Part shown: positions 1-7,594 of the stretch, in pieces
How positions within the stretch are numbered: position 1 is the stretch's first letter
Layout of the letters: the number at the start of each line of letters is the position of its first letter
From: Trichococcus paludicola
Lineage (GTDB): Bacteria > Bacillota > Bacilli > Lactobacillales > Aerococcaceae
DNA length: 64,000 nt
Direction of reading: 5' to 3'
Assembly: GCF_003052295.1 (NCBI RefSeq)
Contig: NZ_QBLC01000002.1
Coordinates: 62,001-126,000 of the forward strand
Program-made: the position numbers and the translations under genes
The notes under the pieces: model-generated
Told to the model about the DNA's origin: nothing
Seen by the model: the letters and a program-made list of their open reading frames with translations, nothing else
The model's database searches: none

Positions 1-1022
1 TCATGCAAGCTTTGACGAGTGCTTACGATTCATTGCAGAACAGCGAAGAGAACGGCATCGACAAAATCGGCCTCGGCATGGCGGCGTTGGAGAAAGTCCA
101 GGACATCAATCCAGTCTATCAAACAATCGCAGCCTCGGTTTCGGCAGCGTATTACCAGCTGCAGGAATGCGCCGGGGACATACTGTCGGAGATCGAGCAA
201 TTGTCCTACGATGAAGGGCGCTTAAACGAAATCGAGAACCGATTGGAATTGATCCGACAGCTGAAGCGGAAATACGGAAACACAATCAACGAGGTACTGG
301 GGCATTACGAGAAAATTTCCCGCGAGCTGGATCTGATCGAAAACCGGGAAAGTTACCTCGAGAAACTCAACGTGGACTATAACAAGGCAAAAGAAGAGAT
401 TCTGGCCATCGGCAAACAACTGACAGCCCTCCGCGAAAAAGCTGCAGTCATTCTGGAAGAACAGATCCAACTGCAGTTAAAGGAACTGTACATGGAAAAG
501 GTCCTTTTCAAGACTGTTTTCCATGCGCAGCCAGGGAAGATTGCGATTACGGATAACGGGTTGGATCACGTGGAATTCTATATCGCGACGAACGTCGGGG
601 AACCCCTGAAAGCATTGGCTAAGGTGGCCAGCGGCGGTGAACTTTCGCGGATGATGTTGGCGATGAAAGCCATTTTCACCAAAACGCAAGGCATCACCAG
701 CATCATCTTTGATGAAGTAGATACCGGTGTTTCGGGCAGGGTAGCACAAGCAATCGCCAATAAGATCCACTTGGTGGCAAGTTACTCGCAAGTGCTCTGC
801 ATCACGCATCTTCCACAAGTGGCAGCTATGGCGGATCAGCATCTCTATATCGAAAAAGAGATCATCGCTGAACGGACAAAGACACATGTCAAACCGCTGT
901 TCGGGCCTGAACGCATCAACGAAGTTGCACGTATGTTGGCGGGTACCGATATCACGGAACTTTCATTGGCCCACGCAAAAGAATTGTTGGAGTTGGCCGA
1001 TACCGAAAAAAACAAAGCCTGA
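1..1022 (+). CDS. recN: DNA repair protein RecN, C-terminal part (cut by window start)
   Basis: This is the last ~339 residues of RecN, an SMC-like ATPase that acts early in double-strand break repair. The visible part runs from the coiled-coil arm into the C-terminal ATPase lobe. It shows the ABC signature LASGGELSRMM-like segment (here KVASGGELSRMMLAMK) around visible residues 206-220 and the Walker B/D-loop segment IIFDEVDTGVSG around 235-245, followed by the CITHLPQVAAMADQH histidine switch. Full RecN is usually ~555-560 aa, so about 40% is missing upstream of the window. The first in-frame ATG at position 3 is internal and not the real start. A lipid-related phosphodiesterase gene follows after 51 bases on the same strand. 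Confidence 0.96.
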   Translation, partial: MQALTSAYDSLQNSEENGIDKIGLGMAALEKVQDINPVYQTIAASVSAAYYQLQECAGDILSEIEQLSYDEGRLNEIENRLELIRQLKRKYGNTINEVLGHYEKISRELDLIENRESYLEKLNVDYNKAKEEILAIGKQLTALREKAAVILEEQIQLQLKELYMEKVLFKTVFHAQPGKIAITDNGLDHVEFYIATNVGEPLKALAKVASGGELSRMMLAMKAIFTKTQGITSIIFDEVDTGVSGRVAQAIANKIHLVASYSQVLCITHLPQVAAMADQHLYIEKEIIAERTKTHVKPLFGPERINEVARMLAGTDITELSLAHAKELLELADTEKNKA

Positions 1023-1073
1023 GAACTTGAATGAAGAACTGCGCAGAGGAGCAGACCGGAAGGAGTGGGGAGA

Positions 1074-1814
1074 TTGGCATACACTAAAATTATCGCGCAC
1101 AGGGGAAGTCGCGGGACACGACCAGAAAATACGCTGGAGTCTTTTCAGGAAGCGCTGAAAGTTGCAAGCGATGGCATAGAATTGGACGTCCATCTGACTA
1201 AAGATGGTGAGGTCGTGGTCATCCATGACGAGACCGTGGACCGCACGACATCCGGGAAAGGCTATGTCAAAGATATGACGTTGGATCAATTGAAAAAATT
1301 GGATGCCGGCAGTTGGTTCGACCCGCAATACAGCAATGCCCGCATCCCGACACTCCAAGAGGTGTTGACCCTTTTGGCCGAGAATCATTTTACAGGCGTT
1401 CTGAATGTTGAATTGAAGACGGATGTGTTCCAATACCCCGCAATCGAAGAAAAGGTGCTTGCTTTGGCAGAGCCTTATCTTGCCCATTTTTCGGTCATCT
1501 ACTCCAGTTTCCATTATGAGACCTTGAAAAAAATCAAGGCGTTGCGCGAGGACTCGAAAATTGCCCTGCTTTTCAGTAAAAAGGGGAAGCAACAAATGGA
1601 ACTGGGCGAAGGCATCCCTGTAGAGGGGTGGCATCCGAAATTCTCGATTTTGCGCAGTCTGCCGCCTTTCGAACAATCCAAGATCCCGCTTCGCGTTTGG
1701 ACGGTGAACCGGAAAGTCGAAATGCAGGTCTGTCTGCGCAAAAATATCGATTCGATGATCACCGATTATCCGGAACGCGCACTGCAAATGAGAAAGGTGA
1801 TTCAGGGTGTCTGA
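1074..1814 (+). CDS. Glycerophosphodiester phosphodiesterase (cytosolic)
   Basis: GDPD-family enzyme (246 aa) that hydrolyses glycerophosphodiesters to glycerol-3-phosphate and an alcohol. The sequence has the family hallmarks: IAHRGSRGTRPENT near the N-terminus (catalytic His-Arg-Gly and ExN), ELDVHLTKDGEVVVIHD about 40 residues later (metal-binding Glu/Asp and second catalytic His), and a NVELKTD strand. There is no signal peptide or membrane segment, so it should act in the cytoplasm, unlike secreted GlpQ. The start is taken as TTG at 1074, because GGAAGGAG (1058-1065) sits 8 bases before it and overlaps the alternative GTG at 1065. Its end overlaps miaA by 8 bases, suggesting translational coupling. 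Confidence 0.88.
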   Translation: MAYTKIIAHRGSRGTRPENTLESFQEALKVASDGIELDVHLTKDGEVVVIHDETVDRTTSGKGYVKDMTLDQLKKLDAGSWFDPQYSNARIPTLQEVLTLLAENHFTGVLNVELKTDVFQYPAIEEKVLALAEPYLAHFSVIYSSFHYETLKKIKALREDSKIALLFSKKGKQQMELGEGIPVEGWHPKFSILRSLPPFEQSKIPLRVWTVNRKVEMQVCLRKNIDSMITDYPERALQMRKVIQGV

Positions 1815-2757
1815 AACAACAAAAGAAAAGTTAGCTAAAATCATGGTCATTGTCGGTCCGACAGCAGTCGGGAAAACCGCACTGAGCATCCGTTTGGCAA
1901 AAAAATATAACGGCGAAATCATCAATGGGGACTCCATGCAGGTGTACAAAGGCTTGGACATCGGGACCGCGAAAGTGACCGAGGAAGAAGCGGAGGGCAT
2001 CCCGCATCATCTGTTGGATATTGTTCCGGTAGAGCAGGATTACACTGCGTCCGACTTCAAACGGGATGCGGGACAGTCCATCGAGTCGATCATCGCAAAA
2101 GGCAAGCTTCCGATTGTGGTCGGGGGTTCGGGACTTTATATAGAAGGACTTTTGTTCGATATGCAGTTCGGCGGGGTTGCTGCCGAAGATCTCAACTACC
2201 GGAAACAACTGGAAGCAGTACTGGAACGGACCGATGCCATGCACATATGGAAGCAATTACAGGAGCTGGATCCCAAAGCTGCCGAACAGATCCACCCGAA
2301 CAACAGCAGAAGGGTGATCCGGGCTCTGGAAGTGATCCACTTCAGCGGGAAACGCTTCTCGGATCAGACTGACAGGGAAGCAGATCCTCATTATGATGCG
2401 CTGCTGATCGGTCTTGACACCGAGCGAAGCGTCCTTTACGAGCGCATCAACCGGCGCGTTGATCTGATGGTGGCAGGCGGATTGGTTGAAGAAGCAAAAG
2501 CACTCTTTGACAAGCAGCTGCCGGCCAAGACGCAGGCGACAAGAGGCATCGGATACAAGGAGTGGTTCGCTTATTTCAATGGTGAGGTCTCATTCGATGA
2601 AGCCACAGAACTGCTGAAGCAAAATTCAAGGCGCTATGCCAAACGGCAGTTGACTTGGTTCCGGAACAGAATGAGCGGCATCCTTTGGTTTGATCTGGTT
2701 CAGAACGACCAAGAGATGCAGAAAATCGAAGATTCAGTCGAGTCGTTCTTAGCCTAA
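1807..2757 (+). CDS. miaA: tRNA dimethylallyltransferase MiaA
   Basis: Transfers a dimethylallyl group to N6 of A37 in tRNAs that read codons starting with U. The 316-aa product has the P-loop GPTAVGKTAL at residues ~16-25, the NGDSMQVYKGLDIGTAK block that binds DMAPP and the tRNA base, PHHLLDI, GGSGLYI, and the ARRQLTWFRN-like segment RYAKRQLTWFRNR near the C-terminus. The start is GTG at 1807, with GAAAGGTG 7 bases upstream. It overlaps the upstream phosphodiesterase gene and is followed by hflX after 37 bases, a neighbourhood common in Firmicutes. No hfq lies between miaA and hflX. Confidence 0.96.
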   Translation: MSETTKEKLAKIMVIVGPTAVGKTALSIRLAKKYNGEIINGDSMQVYKGLDIGTAKVTEEEAEGIPHHLLDIVPVEQDYTASDFKRDAGQSIESIIAKGKLPIVVGGSGLYIEGLLFDMQFGGVAAEDLNYRKQLEAVLERTDAMHIWKQLQELDPKAAEQIHPNNSRRVIRALEVIHFSGKRFSDQTDREADPHYDALLIGLDTERSVLYERINRRVDLMVAGGLVEEAKALFDKQLPAKTQATRGIGYKEWFAYFNGEVSFDEATELLKQNSRRYAKRQLTWFRNRMSGILWFDLVQNDQEMQKIEDSVESFLA

Positions 2758-2794
2758 TGTTTGAAAAGAACGAAAAAAGAAAGTTGGAAATTTT

Positions 2795-4054
2795 ATGGAA
2801 AATACGAAAGAAAGAGTTATTCTGGTTAACGTTCAGACGACTCAAACAGATGAAGCCTTTGAATATCAACTGAGAGAACTGGCGGAATTGACCGAAACCG
2901 CGTTAGGGGAAGTTGTCGGAGTATTGACCCAAAAGAGGGATCGCAAAGATTCCCGGACAGTCATCGGCAAAGGCAAAGTGGAAGAGCTGGTGAATTTGTG
3001 TGCAGAGCTGGAGGCGGACACCGTCATTTTCCAGCAAGAACTCTCTTCTAAACATGTACGCAACATCCAAGAGAGTGTCGATTGCAAAGTCATCGATCGC
3101 GTTCAACTGATATTGGACATCTTTGCGATGCGCGCCCGCAGCAAAGAAGGGAAACTTCAGGTAGCCTTAGCGCAGTTGAGTTATCTGTTGCCGCGTTTGA
3201 TGGGCCAAGGCGCCAATTTATCCCGACTGGGCGGGGGAATCGGAACAAGAGGACCCGGTGAGACTAAACTCGAGACCGATCGCAGACACATCCATAGCCA
3301 GATGCAGGAAATCAAGAAGACACTGGAAGAAACAGAGTTGCACCGCCAAAGGGCAAGAGAAAAACGCCATGCCAGCGAAGTCTTCCAGATTGGTTTGATC
3401 GGTTACACGAATGCAGGGAAATCCACGGTCATCAATCGATTGACCGACGCAGCAACGCTCGAAGAGGATAAGTTGTTCGCGACTCTGGATCCTTTGACAA
3501 GAAAGCTGACGTTGCCGAATCAATTCCAGGCTACGATAACCGATACCGTAGGCTTCATCCAGGATCTTCCGACACAGTTGATCCATGCTTTCCATTCAAC
3601 CTTGGAAGAGAGCCGTAATATGGATGTATTTTTGCACGTGGTCGATGCTTCGACTTCCTTCATCGATGAACATGAAAAAACCGTATTGGACCTGTTGAAG
3701 GATTTGGATATGGACAAGACACCGATGTTGACGATCTACAACAAACGCGATCTTGCCGGTCCGGATTTCCAGCCGCGCCTCTTTCCAAATATCGTCATTT
3801 CAGCACTTGATGATGACGACATCAACCGTTTGAAGGACTTCATCTGGGATGAAATCGCGAAAATGTTGGTTCCTTATACCAAAGACCTTGATGCCAGCGG
3901 CCCTGAAGCCCGCACGATGAATAAAATGCAGCAAGAGACCTTCGTGGAATCCATCGAATATATAGAAGAAACAAACGCCTACCGTTTAAGAGGGTACGCT
4001 AAGAGCAATTCAAAATGGTTAGGGGACAAAGCAACGGATGCAGGCGACGAATAA
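2795..4054 (+). CDS. hflX: GTPase HflX
   Basis: Ribosome-binding translational GTPase (419 aa) that splits stalled or 100S ribosomes under stress. The N-terminal nucleotide-binding HflX domain (residues ~1-180) ends in the glycine-rich GTRGPGETKLETDRR linker. A helical arm follows, then the G domain with G1 GYTNAGKST (~205), G3 DTVGF (~249) and G4 NKRD (~318). The ATG start has a purine-rich AGAAAGTTGGA site upstream. The 3' end overlaps the next gene by 17 bases, so the two are probably translationally coupled. Confidence 0.96.
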   Translation: MENTKERVILVNVQTTQTDEAFEYQLRELAELTETALGEVVGVLTQKRDRKDSRTVIGKGKVEELVNLCAELEADTVIFQQELSSKHVRNIQESVDCKVIDRVQLILDIFAMRARSKEGKLQVALAQLSYLLPRLMGQGANLSRLGGGIGTRGPGETKLETDRRHIHSQMQEIKKTLEETELHRQRAREKRHASEVFQIGLIGYTNAGKSTVINRLTDAATLEEDKLFATLDPLTRKLTLPNQFQATITDTVGFIQDLPTQLIHAFHSTLEESRNMDVFLHVVDASTSFIDEHEKTVLDLLKDLDMDKTPMLTIYNKRDLAGPDFQPRLFPNIVISALDDDDINRLKDFIWDEIAKMLVPYTKDLDASGPEARTMNKMQQETFVESIEYIEETNAYRLRGYAKSNSKWLGDKATDAGDE

Positions 4055-5294
4055 AGAAGCAAGGCTGGCTGGGTTAGTCGAAAAAGTAGACAACAAAATC
4101 CAGCCCGTTTTTAAAGGGATACAGGAAAAAGCTTTATTCAATCAAGGCAAGGTGCTGGAGGCTTTCCGAAAGCACCGTGTCAGCGATTACCATTTTAACC
4201 CGAGCACAGGCTATGGCTATGACGATGACGGCCGCGATACGCTGGAAAAAGTCTATGCGGAGGTTTTTCAAACTGAAGCTGCTCTGGTCAGGCCGCAAAT
4301 CATTTCCGGAACGCACGCTATCTCAACCGCGCTCTTCGGAGTGTTGCGGCCCGGGGATGAATTGATGTACGTGACCGGCAAACCATACGATACCCTTTTG
4401 GATATTGTCGGTCTGACCGGGAACGGGATCGGCTCTTTAAAGGAGTACAATATCGCTTATCAGCATATCGATCTGTGTGCAGACGGCAAAGTGGATATTC
4501 CGACGGTTCTGGAGAAAATAGGTCCCAAAACAAAAATGATCGCGATTCAACGCTCGCGTGGCTACGCAGCCAGACCCTCCTTTACGATCGATGAAATAAA
4601 AGAGATGATTGCAGCGATCCGGCCGCATGTGGGGCCGGAAGCCGTCTTTTTTGTCGACAATTGCTATGGGGAATTTGTCGAAACGCTGGAGCCGATCGAA
4701 GTCGGGGCCGATCTGATTGCTGGCTCCCTCATCAAAAATCCGGGCGGTGGCATCGTGAAGATGGGCGGCTATCTCGCCGGCAGGGAAGACCTGATTGAAC
4801 GGTGTGCCTACCGTCTGACAACTCCAGGAATCGGCCGTGAAGCCGGAGCTTCCTTATACAGCCTTCTGGAGATGTACCAAGGTTTGTTTCTGGCGCCCCA
4901 TGTTGTCGGTGAAGCGGTGAAGGGTGCAGTCTATACTGCTGGACTCTTGGAAGAATGCGGCGTATCTTCCACCCCTGCTTGGGACAGCCCGCGCACTGAT
5001 TTGATCCAAATGGTCGCACTCCCAAGCAAGGAAGCTATGATCGCTTTTGCTCAGACGATCCAGAAATATTCCCCCGTGAACGCAGCGGTCAAACCGATTC
5101 CGGCCTATATGCCCGGTTACGAGGATGATGTCATCATGGCTGCCGGAACCTTCATTCAGGGCGCAAGCTTGGAATTGACGGCAGATGGCCCGATCAGACC
5201 GCCTTATCTGTTATACGTTCAAGGTGGACTTACTTATGAACATGTCAAATTGGCAGTCACTGCAGCAGTGAAGGATACGTTCTTCGCACAATAA
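4038..5294 (+). CDS. PLP-dependent methionine gamma-lyase-like protein (YnbB / 'aluminum resistance' family)
   Basis: A 418-aa fold-type I PLP enzyme of the family annotated as aluminum resistance protein or methionine gamma-lyase family (B. subtilis YnbB). The likely PLP lysine is in GSLIKNPGGGIVKMGGY (~residue 235). FVDNCYGEFVE supplies the cofactor aspartate, and QIISGTHAIS the phosphate-binding region. The true substrate is unknown. It follows hflX with a 17-base overlap. In B. subtilis the homologue also sits behind hflX and ahead of glnRA, but here glnRA is absent and a hairpin plus tRNA-Arg genes follow. Function beyond the family assignment is inference. Confidence 0.85.
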   Translation: MQATNKEARLAGLVEKVDNKIQPVFKGIQEKALFNQGKVLEAFRKHRVSDYHFNPSTGYGYDDDGRDTLEKVYAEVFQTEAALVRPQIISGTHAISTALFGVLRPGDELMYVTGKPYDTLLDIVGLTGNGIGSLKEYNIAYQHIDLCADGKVDIPTVLEKIGPKTKMIAIQRSRGYAARPSFTIDEIKEMIAAIRPHVGPEAVFFVDNCYGEFVETLEPIEVGADLIAGSLIKNPGGGIVKMGGYLAGREDLIERCAYRLTTPGIGREAGASLYSLLEMYQGLFLAPHVVGEAVKGAVYTAGLLEECGVSSTPAWDSPRTDLIQMVALPSKEAMIAFAQTIQKYSPVNAAVKPIPAYMPGYEDDVIMAAGTFIQGASLELTADGPIRPPYLLYVQGGLTYEHVKLAVTAAVKDTFFAQ

Positions 5295-5296
5295 TT

Positions 5297-5342
5297 TGTG
5301 ATTCTGGGCTGAATAGCACGCACATTCAGCCCAAAAATCACA
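5297..5342 (+). terminator. Stem-loop after the recN-ynbB block, no T-tract
   Basis: A two-segment inverted repeat starts 3 bases after the stop codon: TGTGATT (5297-5303) with AATCACA (5336-5342), and GGGCTGAAT (5306-5314) with ATTCAGCCC (5324-5332). No run of T follows, so it may be an mRNA 3'-end protector or a weak terminator rather than a canonical intrinsic one. Confidence 0.55.
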
Positions 5343-5402
5343 TTTATGGGAATAAGGAATTCCTGAAAATGTCCAACATCGAAACCTTCCCGCGAAAAAG
5401 TG

Positions 5403-5431
5403 TTGACTTTAAGCTCGATTCCGCCTATACT
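5403..5431 (+). promoter_or_regulatory. Promoter of first tRNA-Arg
   Basis: TTGACT (5403-5408) and TATACT (5426-5431) with a 17-base spacer, giving a predicted start near 5438, about 32 bases before the mature tRNA 5' end. Confidence 0.85.
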
Positions 5432-5469
5432 ATTAAATGTTGTGAGTCATTCAGACGGCTCAAAATTTT

Positions 5470-5543
5470 GTCTCAATAGCTCAGCCGGATAGAGCATTCG
5501 CCTTCTAAGCGAACGGTCGGGAGTTCGAATCTCTCTTGAGACG
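5470..5543 (+). tRNA. tRNA-Arg (anticodon TCT), copy 1
   Basis: A 74-nt cloverleaf: acceptor GTCTCAA paired with TTGAGAC, discriminator G, and anticodon arm TTCGC-CTTCTAA-GCGAA with TCT in the loop. The T arm is CGGGAGTTCGAATCTCTC-like. It reads AGA codons. CCA is not encoded. It is a monocistronic unit with its own promoter and terminator, and is nearly identical to the second copy 342 bases downstream (one D-loop base differs). Confidence 0.97.
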
Positions 5544-5584
5544 TCATATCTGTTTTAAGATCATAAGTCCATGACAGAAAATCG

Positions 5585-5621
5585 GTTGCATCCGTGAAGA
5601 AGCGGATGCGACGTTTTTTTT
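5585..5621 (+). terminator. Terminator of first tRNA-Arg
   Basis: GTTGCATCCG (5585-5594 region) pairs with CGGATGCGAC (5603-5612) with one G-U pair, followed by eight Ts. Confidence 0.85.
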
Positions 5622-5722
5622 CTTATTACAGCCATATGGACTTGTCGATAGATAGAAACCGCGGCGGAATTGTCCGTTTATTGCGATTGTGAAACTTTAT
5701 TTGATAAAAAATCAAAATCATG

Positions 5723-5751
5723 GTGACAATTTAAACGGTTTGCTGTATAAT
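5723..5751 (+). promoter_or_regulatory. Promoter of second tRNA-Arg
   Basis: GTGACA (5723-5728), a 17-base spacer, then TATAAT (5746-5751). The predicted start is near 5758, ~54 bases before the tRNA. The flank is unlike that of copy 1. Confidence 0.75.
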
Positions 5752-5811
5752 CATTTCTTGTGACACCGGTTTTGAAATGGATTCAAACTTGTTTTGCCGA
5801 ATATCAACTTT

Positions 5812-5885
5812 GTCTCAATAGCTCAGCAGGATAGAGCATTCGCCTTCTAAGCGAACGGTCGGGAGTTCGAATCTCTCTTGAGACG
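5812..5885 (+). tRNA. tRNA-Arg (anticodon TCT), copy 2
   Basis: A 74-nt tRNA identical to the gene at 5470-5543 except for A instead of C in the D loop (GCTCAGCAGG versus GCTCAGCCGG). It has the same acceptor, anticodon TCT and T arm, with no encoded CCA. Its own promoter and terminator show that the two copies are independent transcription units. Confidence 0.97.
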
Positions 5886-5893
5886 TATCAATC

Positions 5894-5939
5894 AAAAAAA
5901 GCCCGCTGTAAGGAGTGTGACCCTTACAGCGGGCTTTTT
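5894..5939 (+). terminator. Bidirectional terminator between tRNA-Arg and the minus-strand gene
   Basis: GCCCGCTGTAAGG (5901-5913) pairs perfectly with CCTTACAGCGGGC (5922-5934). It is flanked by A7 on the left and T5 on the right, so it can stop transcription from both sides. Confidence 0.92.
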
Positions 5940-5969
5940 CTGTGACAATGATTTTAATGATTTGTGAAA

Positions 5970-6275
5970 TCAATCCAGATATTCAAAGACGTTTTTTGTC
6001 GCTTCGTCGAAAATAACTTCATGCGAGTCGCTGTTGTCAATTTTCTTCAATGGGAAATTTGTGCGGTAGATGCTTTGATCAGGGAACTGCTCCAAATAAA
6101 TGACAAAATTTTTCGGGTAGAAACTGACCATTTTCGTGAATACATGATCCTGGTCAATGATGACAGTCTTCACTTCAGACATGCTCTTCACCCAGTAGGT
6201 ATCCACATTGAAATACTCACCTGGATGAACTGTGTATTCATATTTCAGTATCGTAATAAGGTCATTCAACATCAT
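5970..6275 (-). CDS. Hypothetical protein, 101 aa
   Basis: I do not recognise this family. The product is small, soluble and acidic, with no signal peptide or membrane helix. It is rich in aromatic residues and looks like an alternating beta-strand fold (YEYTVHPGEYFNVDTYWVKSM...). Two in-frame ATGs occur at the start, and AAGGAGGG lies 4-5 bases before the first. It is convergent with the tRNA-Arg unit and shares its bidirectional terminator. A TATAAT hexamer on the minus strand (6316-6321) gives a probable promoter. Coding is supported by the strong ribosome site and clean boundaries. Confidence 0.7.
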   Translation of the reverse strand: MMLNDLITILKYEYTVHPGEYFNVDTYWVKSMSEVKTVIIDQDHVFTKMVSFYPKNFVIYLEQFPDQSIYRTNFPLKKIDNSDSHEVIFDEATKNVFEYLD

Positions 6276-6315
6276 AAATCCCTCCTTAACAGAATGTTAA
6301 ACTCTTCACATCCCC

Positions 6316-6321
6316 ATTATA
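6316..6321 (-). promoter_or_regulatory. -10 element for the 5970-6275 gene
   Basis: TATAAT on the minus strand, 41 bases upstream of the start codon. The -35 at the expected distance is weak (TTAATT). Confidence 0.45.
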
Positions 6322-6446
6322 CATCATAGCAAGCAGATAATTAATACATTTATAAAATGAAATTGCGGGCACAAGTCAATAATTTGAAAGTTATATGTCG
6401 ATGTTAAAGGCAATAAGTGGAAATTTAGGCTAAATCATGAAAAGTG

Positions 6447-6455
6447 TGGTATACT
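6447..6455 (+). promoter_or_regulatory. Extended -10 promoter
   Basis: TGG followed by TATACT (6450-6455), an extended -10 without a recognisable -35, about 50 bases before the next gene. Confidence 0.55.
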
Positions 6456-6504
6456 ACTACTTGTAAGTCTGTTGCAGTTCCTGGTTCTTAAAAGTGAGGC
6501 GATA

Positions 6505-6849
6505 ATGGAAATGGTACGAAATATTACTAACGAAACGAAAACCATGATTGAGAGCGAATTACGTAAAGGTACGAGCAACTCACGTATTGCGAATCTACTT
6601 GGCGTGTCGTATGAGCAGGCTTTGGAGGTCGTTGATGCCATCAAGGAATCTATACGCCCTGAAATCGGTGATGAAATAAAATTTACATTCCGCAAGCAGG
6701 AAATGGTAGGGGTAATCCGAAAATTATTGACTAATAGCGCCGTCGTAGAAATTTATTGGGATTTATCCTCCGGCACAATGAAGGATATCTGTGAAGATAA
6801 AACGATTGTGAATTTCAAAGACATTGAAGAGTTTGTTAAAGTTGATTAA
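6505..6849 (+). CDS. Small protein with HTH-like N-terminus and DUF2187/YkvS-like C-terminus
   Basis: 114 aa from ATG 6505, chosen because AGTGAGG (6493-6499) lies 5 bases upstream. An alternative TTG at 6472 lacks a site. Residues ~7-45 (SELRKGTSNSRIANLLGVSYEQALEVVDAI, split here as two segments) read like a helix-turn-helix. The second half (GDEIKFTFRKQEM, VGVIRKLLTNSAVVEI, TIVNFKDIEEF) resembles the small beta-barrel DUF2187 family, which I recall from B. subtilis YkvS. No function is established for it. It is a single-gene unit with an extended -10 promoter and its own terminator. The domain assignment is tentative. Confidence 0.65.
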   Translation: MEMVRNITNETKTMIESELRKGTSNSRIANLLGVSYEQALEVVDAIKESIRPEIGDEIKFTFRKQEMVGVIRKLLTNSAVVEIYWDLSSGTMKDICEDKTIVNFKDIEEFVKVD

Positions 6850-6861
6850 TACATATATGGA

Positions 6862-6892
6862 AAGAAGCGGCGCTCATCGTCGCTTCTTTTTG
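6862..6892 (+). terminator. Terminator after the YkvS-like gene
   Basis: GAAGCGGC pairs with GTCGCTTC (one G-U pair) around the loop GCTCATC, followed by T5. Confidence 0.8.
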
Positions 6893-7016
6893 TCGCAACA
6901 GTCCGTACCAAGCAGGCTATTTATCCTGCAGTTTGCCGTAACCGTTTTAAAGTAGTTAGGAATCAATGAATCTTGCTACACCGGAAGATATAAGAGAAAA
7001 TTTATTATCGAAATGC

Positions 7017-7045
7017 TTGACAGGTTGTATAAAATTTTATATAGT
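7017..7045 (+). promoter_or_regulatory. Promoter of the fatty acid synthesis operon
   Basis: TTGACA (7017-7022), a 17-base spacer, then TATAGT (7040-7045). The predicted start is near 7052. The -10 and start point are overlapped by the FabT-type operators, which fits direct repression. Confidence 0.85.
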
Positions 7046-7090
7046 TTGAAAGTCGAAAGGTTTGAACATCAAACTATTTTGACCTTCAAA
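7045..7090 (+). promoter_or_regulatory. Three tandem FabT-type operators
   Basis: Three copies of the TTTGA-N3-TCAAA palindrome used by the MarR-family repressor FabT: TTTGAAAGTCGAA (7045-7057, one mismatch), TTTGAACATCAAA (7061-7073, perfect) and TTTGACCTTCAAA (7078-7090, perfect). Centres are 16-17 bases apart. They cover the -10, the start point and the early leader of the operon. Confidence 0.85.
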
Positions 7091-7132
7091 CTAATGTGGT
7101 TTGATTGGGCATCGAAAGGAGGAGAGCTATCT

Positions 7133-7594
7133 TTGGATCATTCCATAGATAAAATTAACTCTTATCTCGTAGCTGTCTTCAATGAAGTGTTGGATATCGA
7201 AGAGCGTGCTTTGCGTGTCAGCACATTTTCTGATTTATCCATCAAGGAGATGCACACTGTCGAGGCAATCGGCATGTATCAAACTCATACAACTTCAGAA
7301 GTAGCAAAAAAATTGAACATAACTGCGGGAACTTTAACGGTGGCCATAAACGCTCTGGTAAAAAAGGGGTATGTCGAACGCATTCGGATGGAGAAAGACC
7401 GCAGAGTCGTAAAACTAGGATTAACCAAAAAAGGACGCTTATTGTATCGTCTTCATGATAAGTTCCATAGAGAGATGGTAAAGAATACCATTCGCGATAT
7501 GGAAGATCAGGAAGTGAAAGTTTTGCTGAAAGGCCTAAACAATCTTCACGGTTTCTTATTTGGGTTAGTTCAAAATATCAAGGAACAGGGTTGA
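7133..7594 (+). CDS. fabT: MarR-family fatty acid synthesis repressor FabT
   Basis: 153-aa winged-helix regulator of the MarR family. It represses fatty acid synthesis genes when long-chain acyl-ACP is available. Visible features are the dimerisation helix (INSYLVAVFNEVLDIEERALR), the recognition helix region (TTSEVAKKLNITAGTLTVAINALVKKGYVER) and the wing (RMEKDRRVVKLGLTKKG). The start is TTG at 7133, 10 bases after AAAGGAGG (7115-7122). Upstream in-frame codons would run through the operators. This gives the usual FabT length. It is the first gene of its own operon, so it is autoregulated through the three palindromes at 7045-7090. It ends one base into fabH (TGATG). Confidence 0.93.
   Translation: MDHSIDKINSYLVAVFNEVLDIEERALRVSTFSDLSIKEMHTVEAIGMYQTHTTSEVAKKLNITAGTLTVAINALVKKGYVERIRMEKDRRVVKLGLTKKGRLLYRLHDKFHREMVKNTIRDMEDQEVKVLLKGLNNLHGFLFGLVQNIKEQG

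Noticed and set aside
963-2000. Long 345-aa minus-strand ORF over the phosphodiesterase and miaA
   Set aside because: It is a shadow of two well-supported plus-strand genes, with a low-complexity composition and no ribosome site or family motif.
5470-5885. tRNA-Arg pair as attachment sites of an integrated element
   Set aside because: There is no integrase, no direct repeat of a tRNA 3' end beyond the gene itself, and no foreign cargo between the copies.
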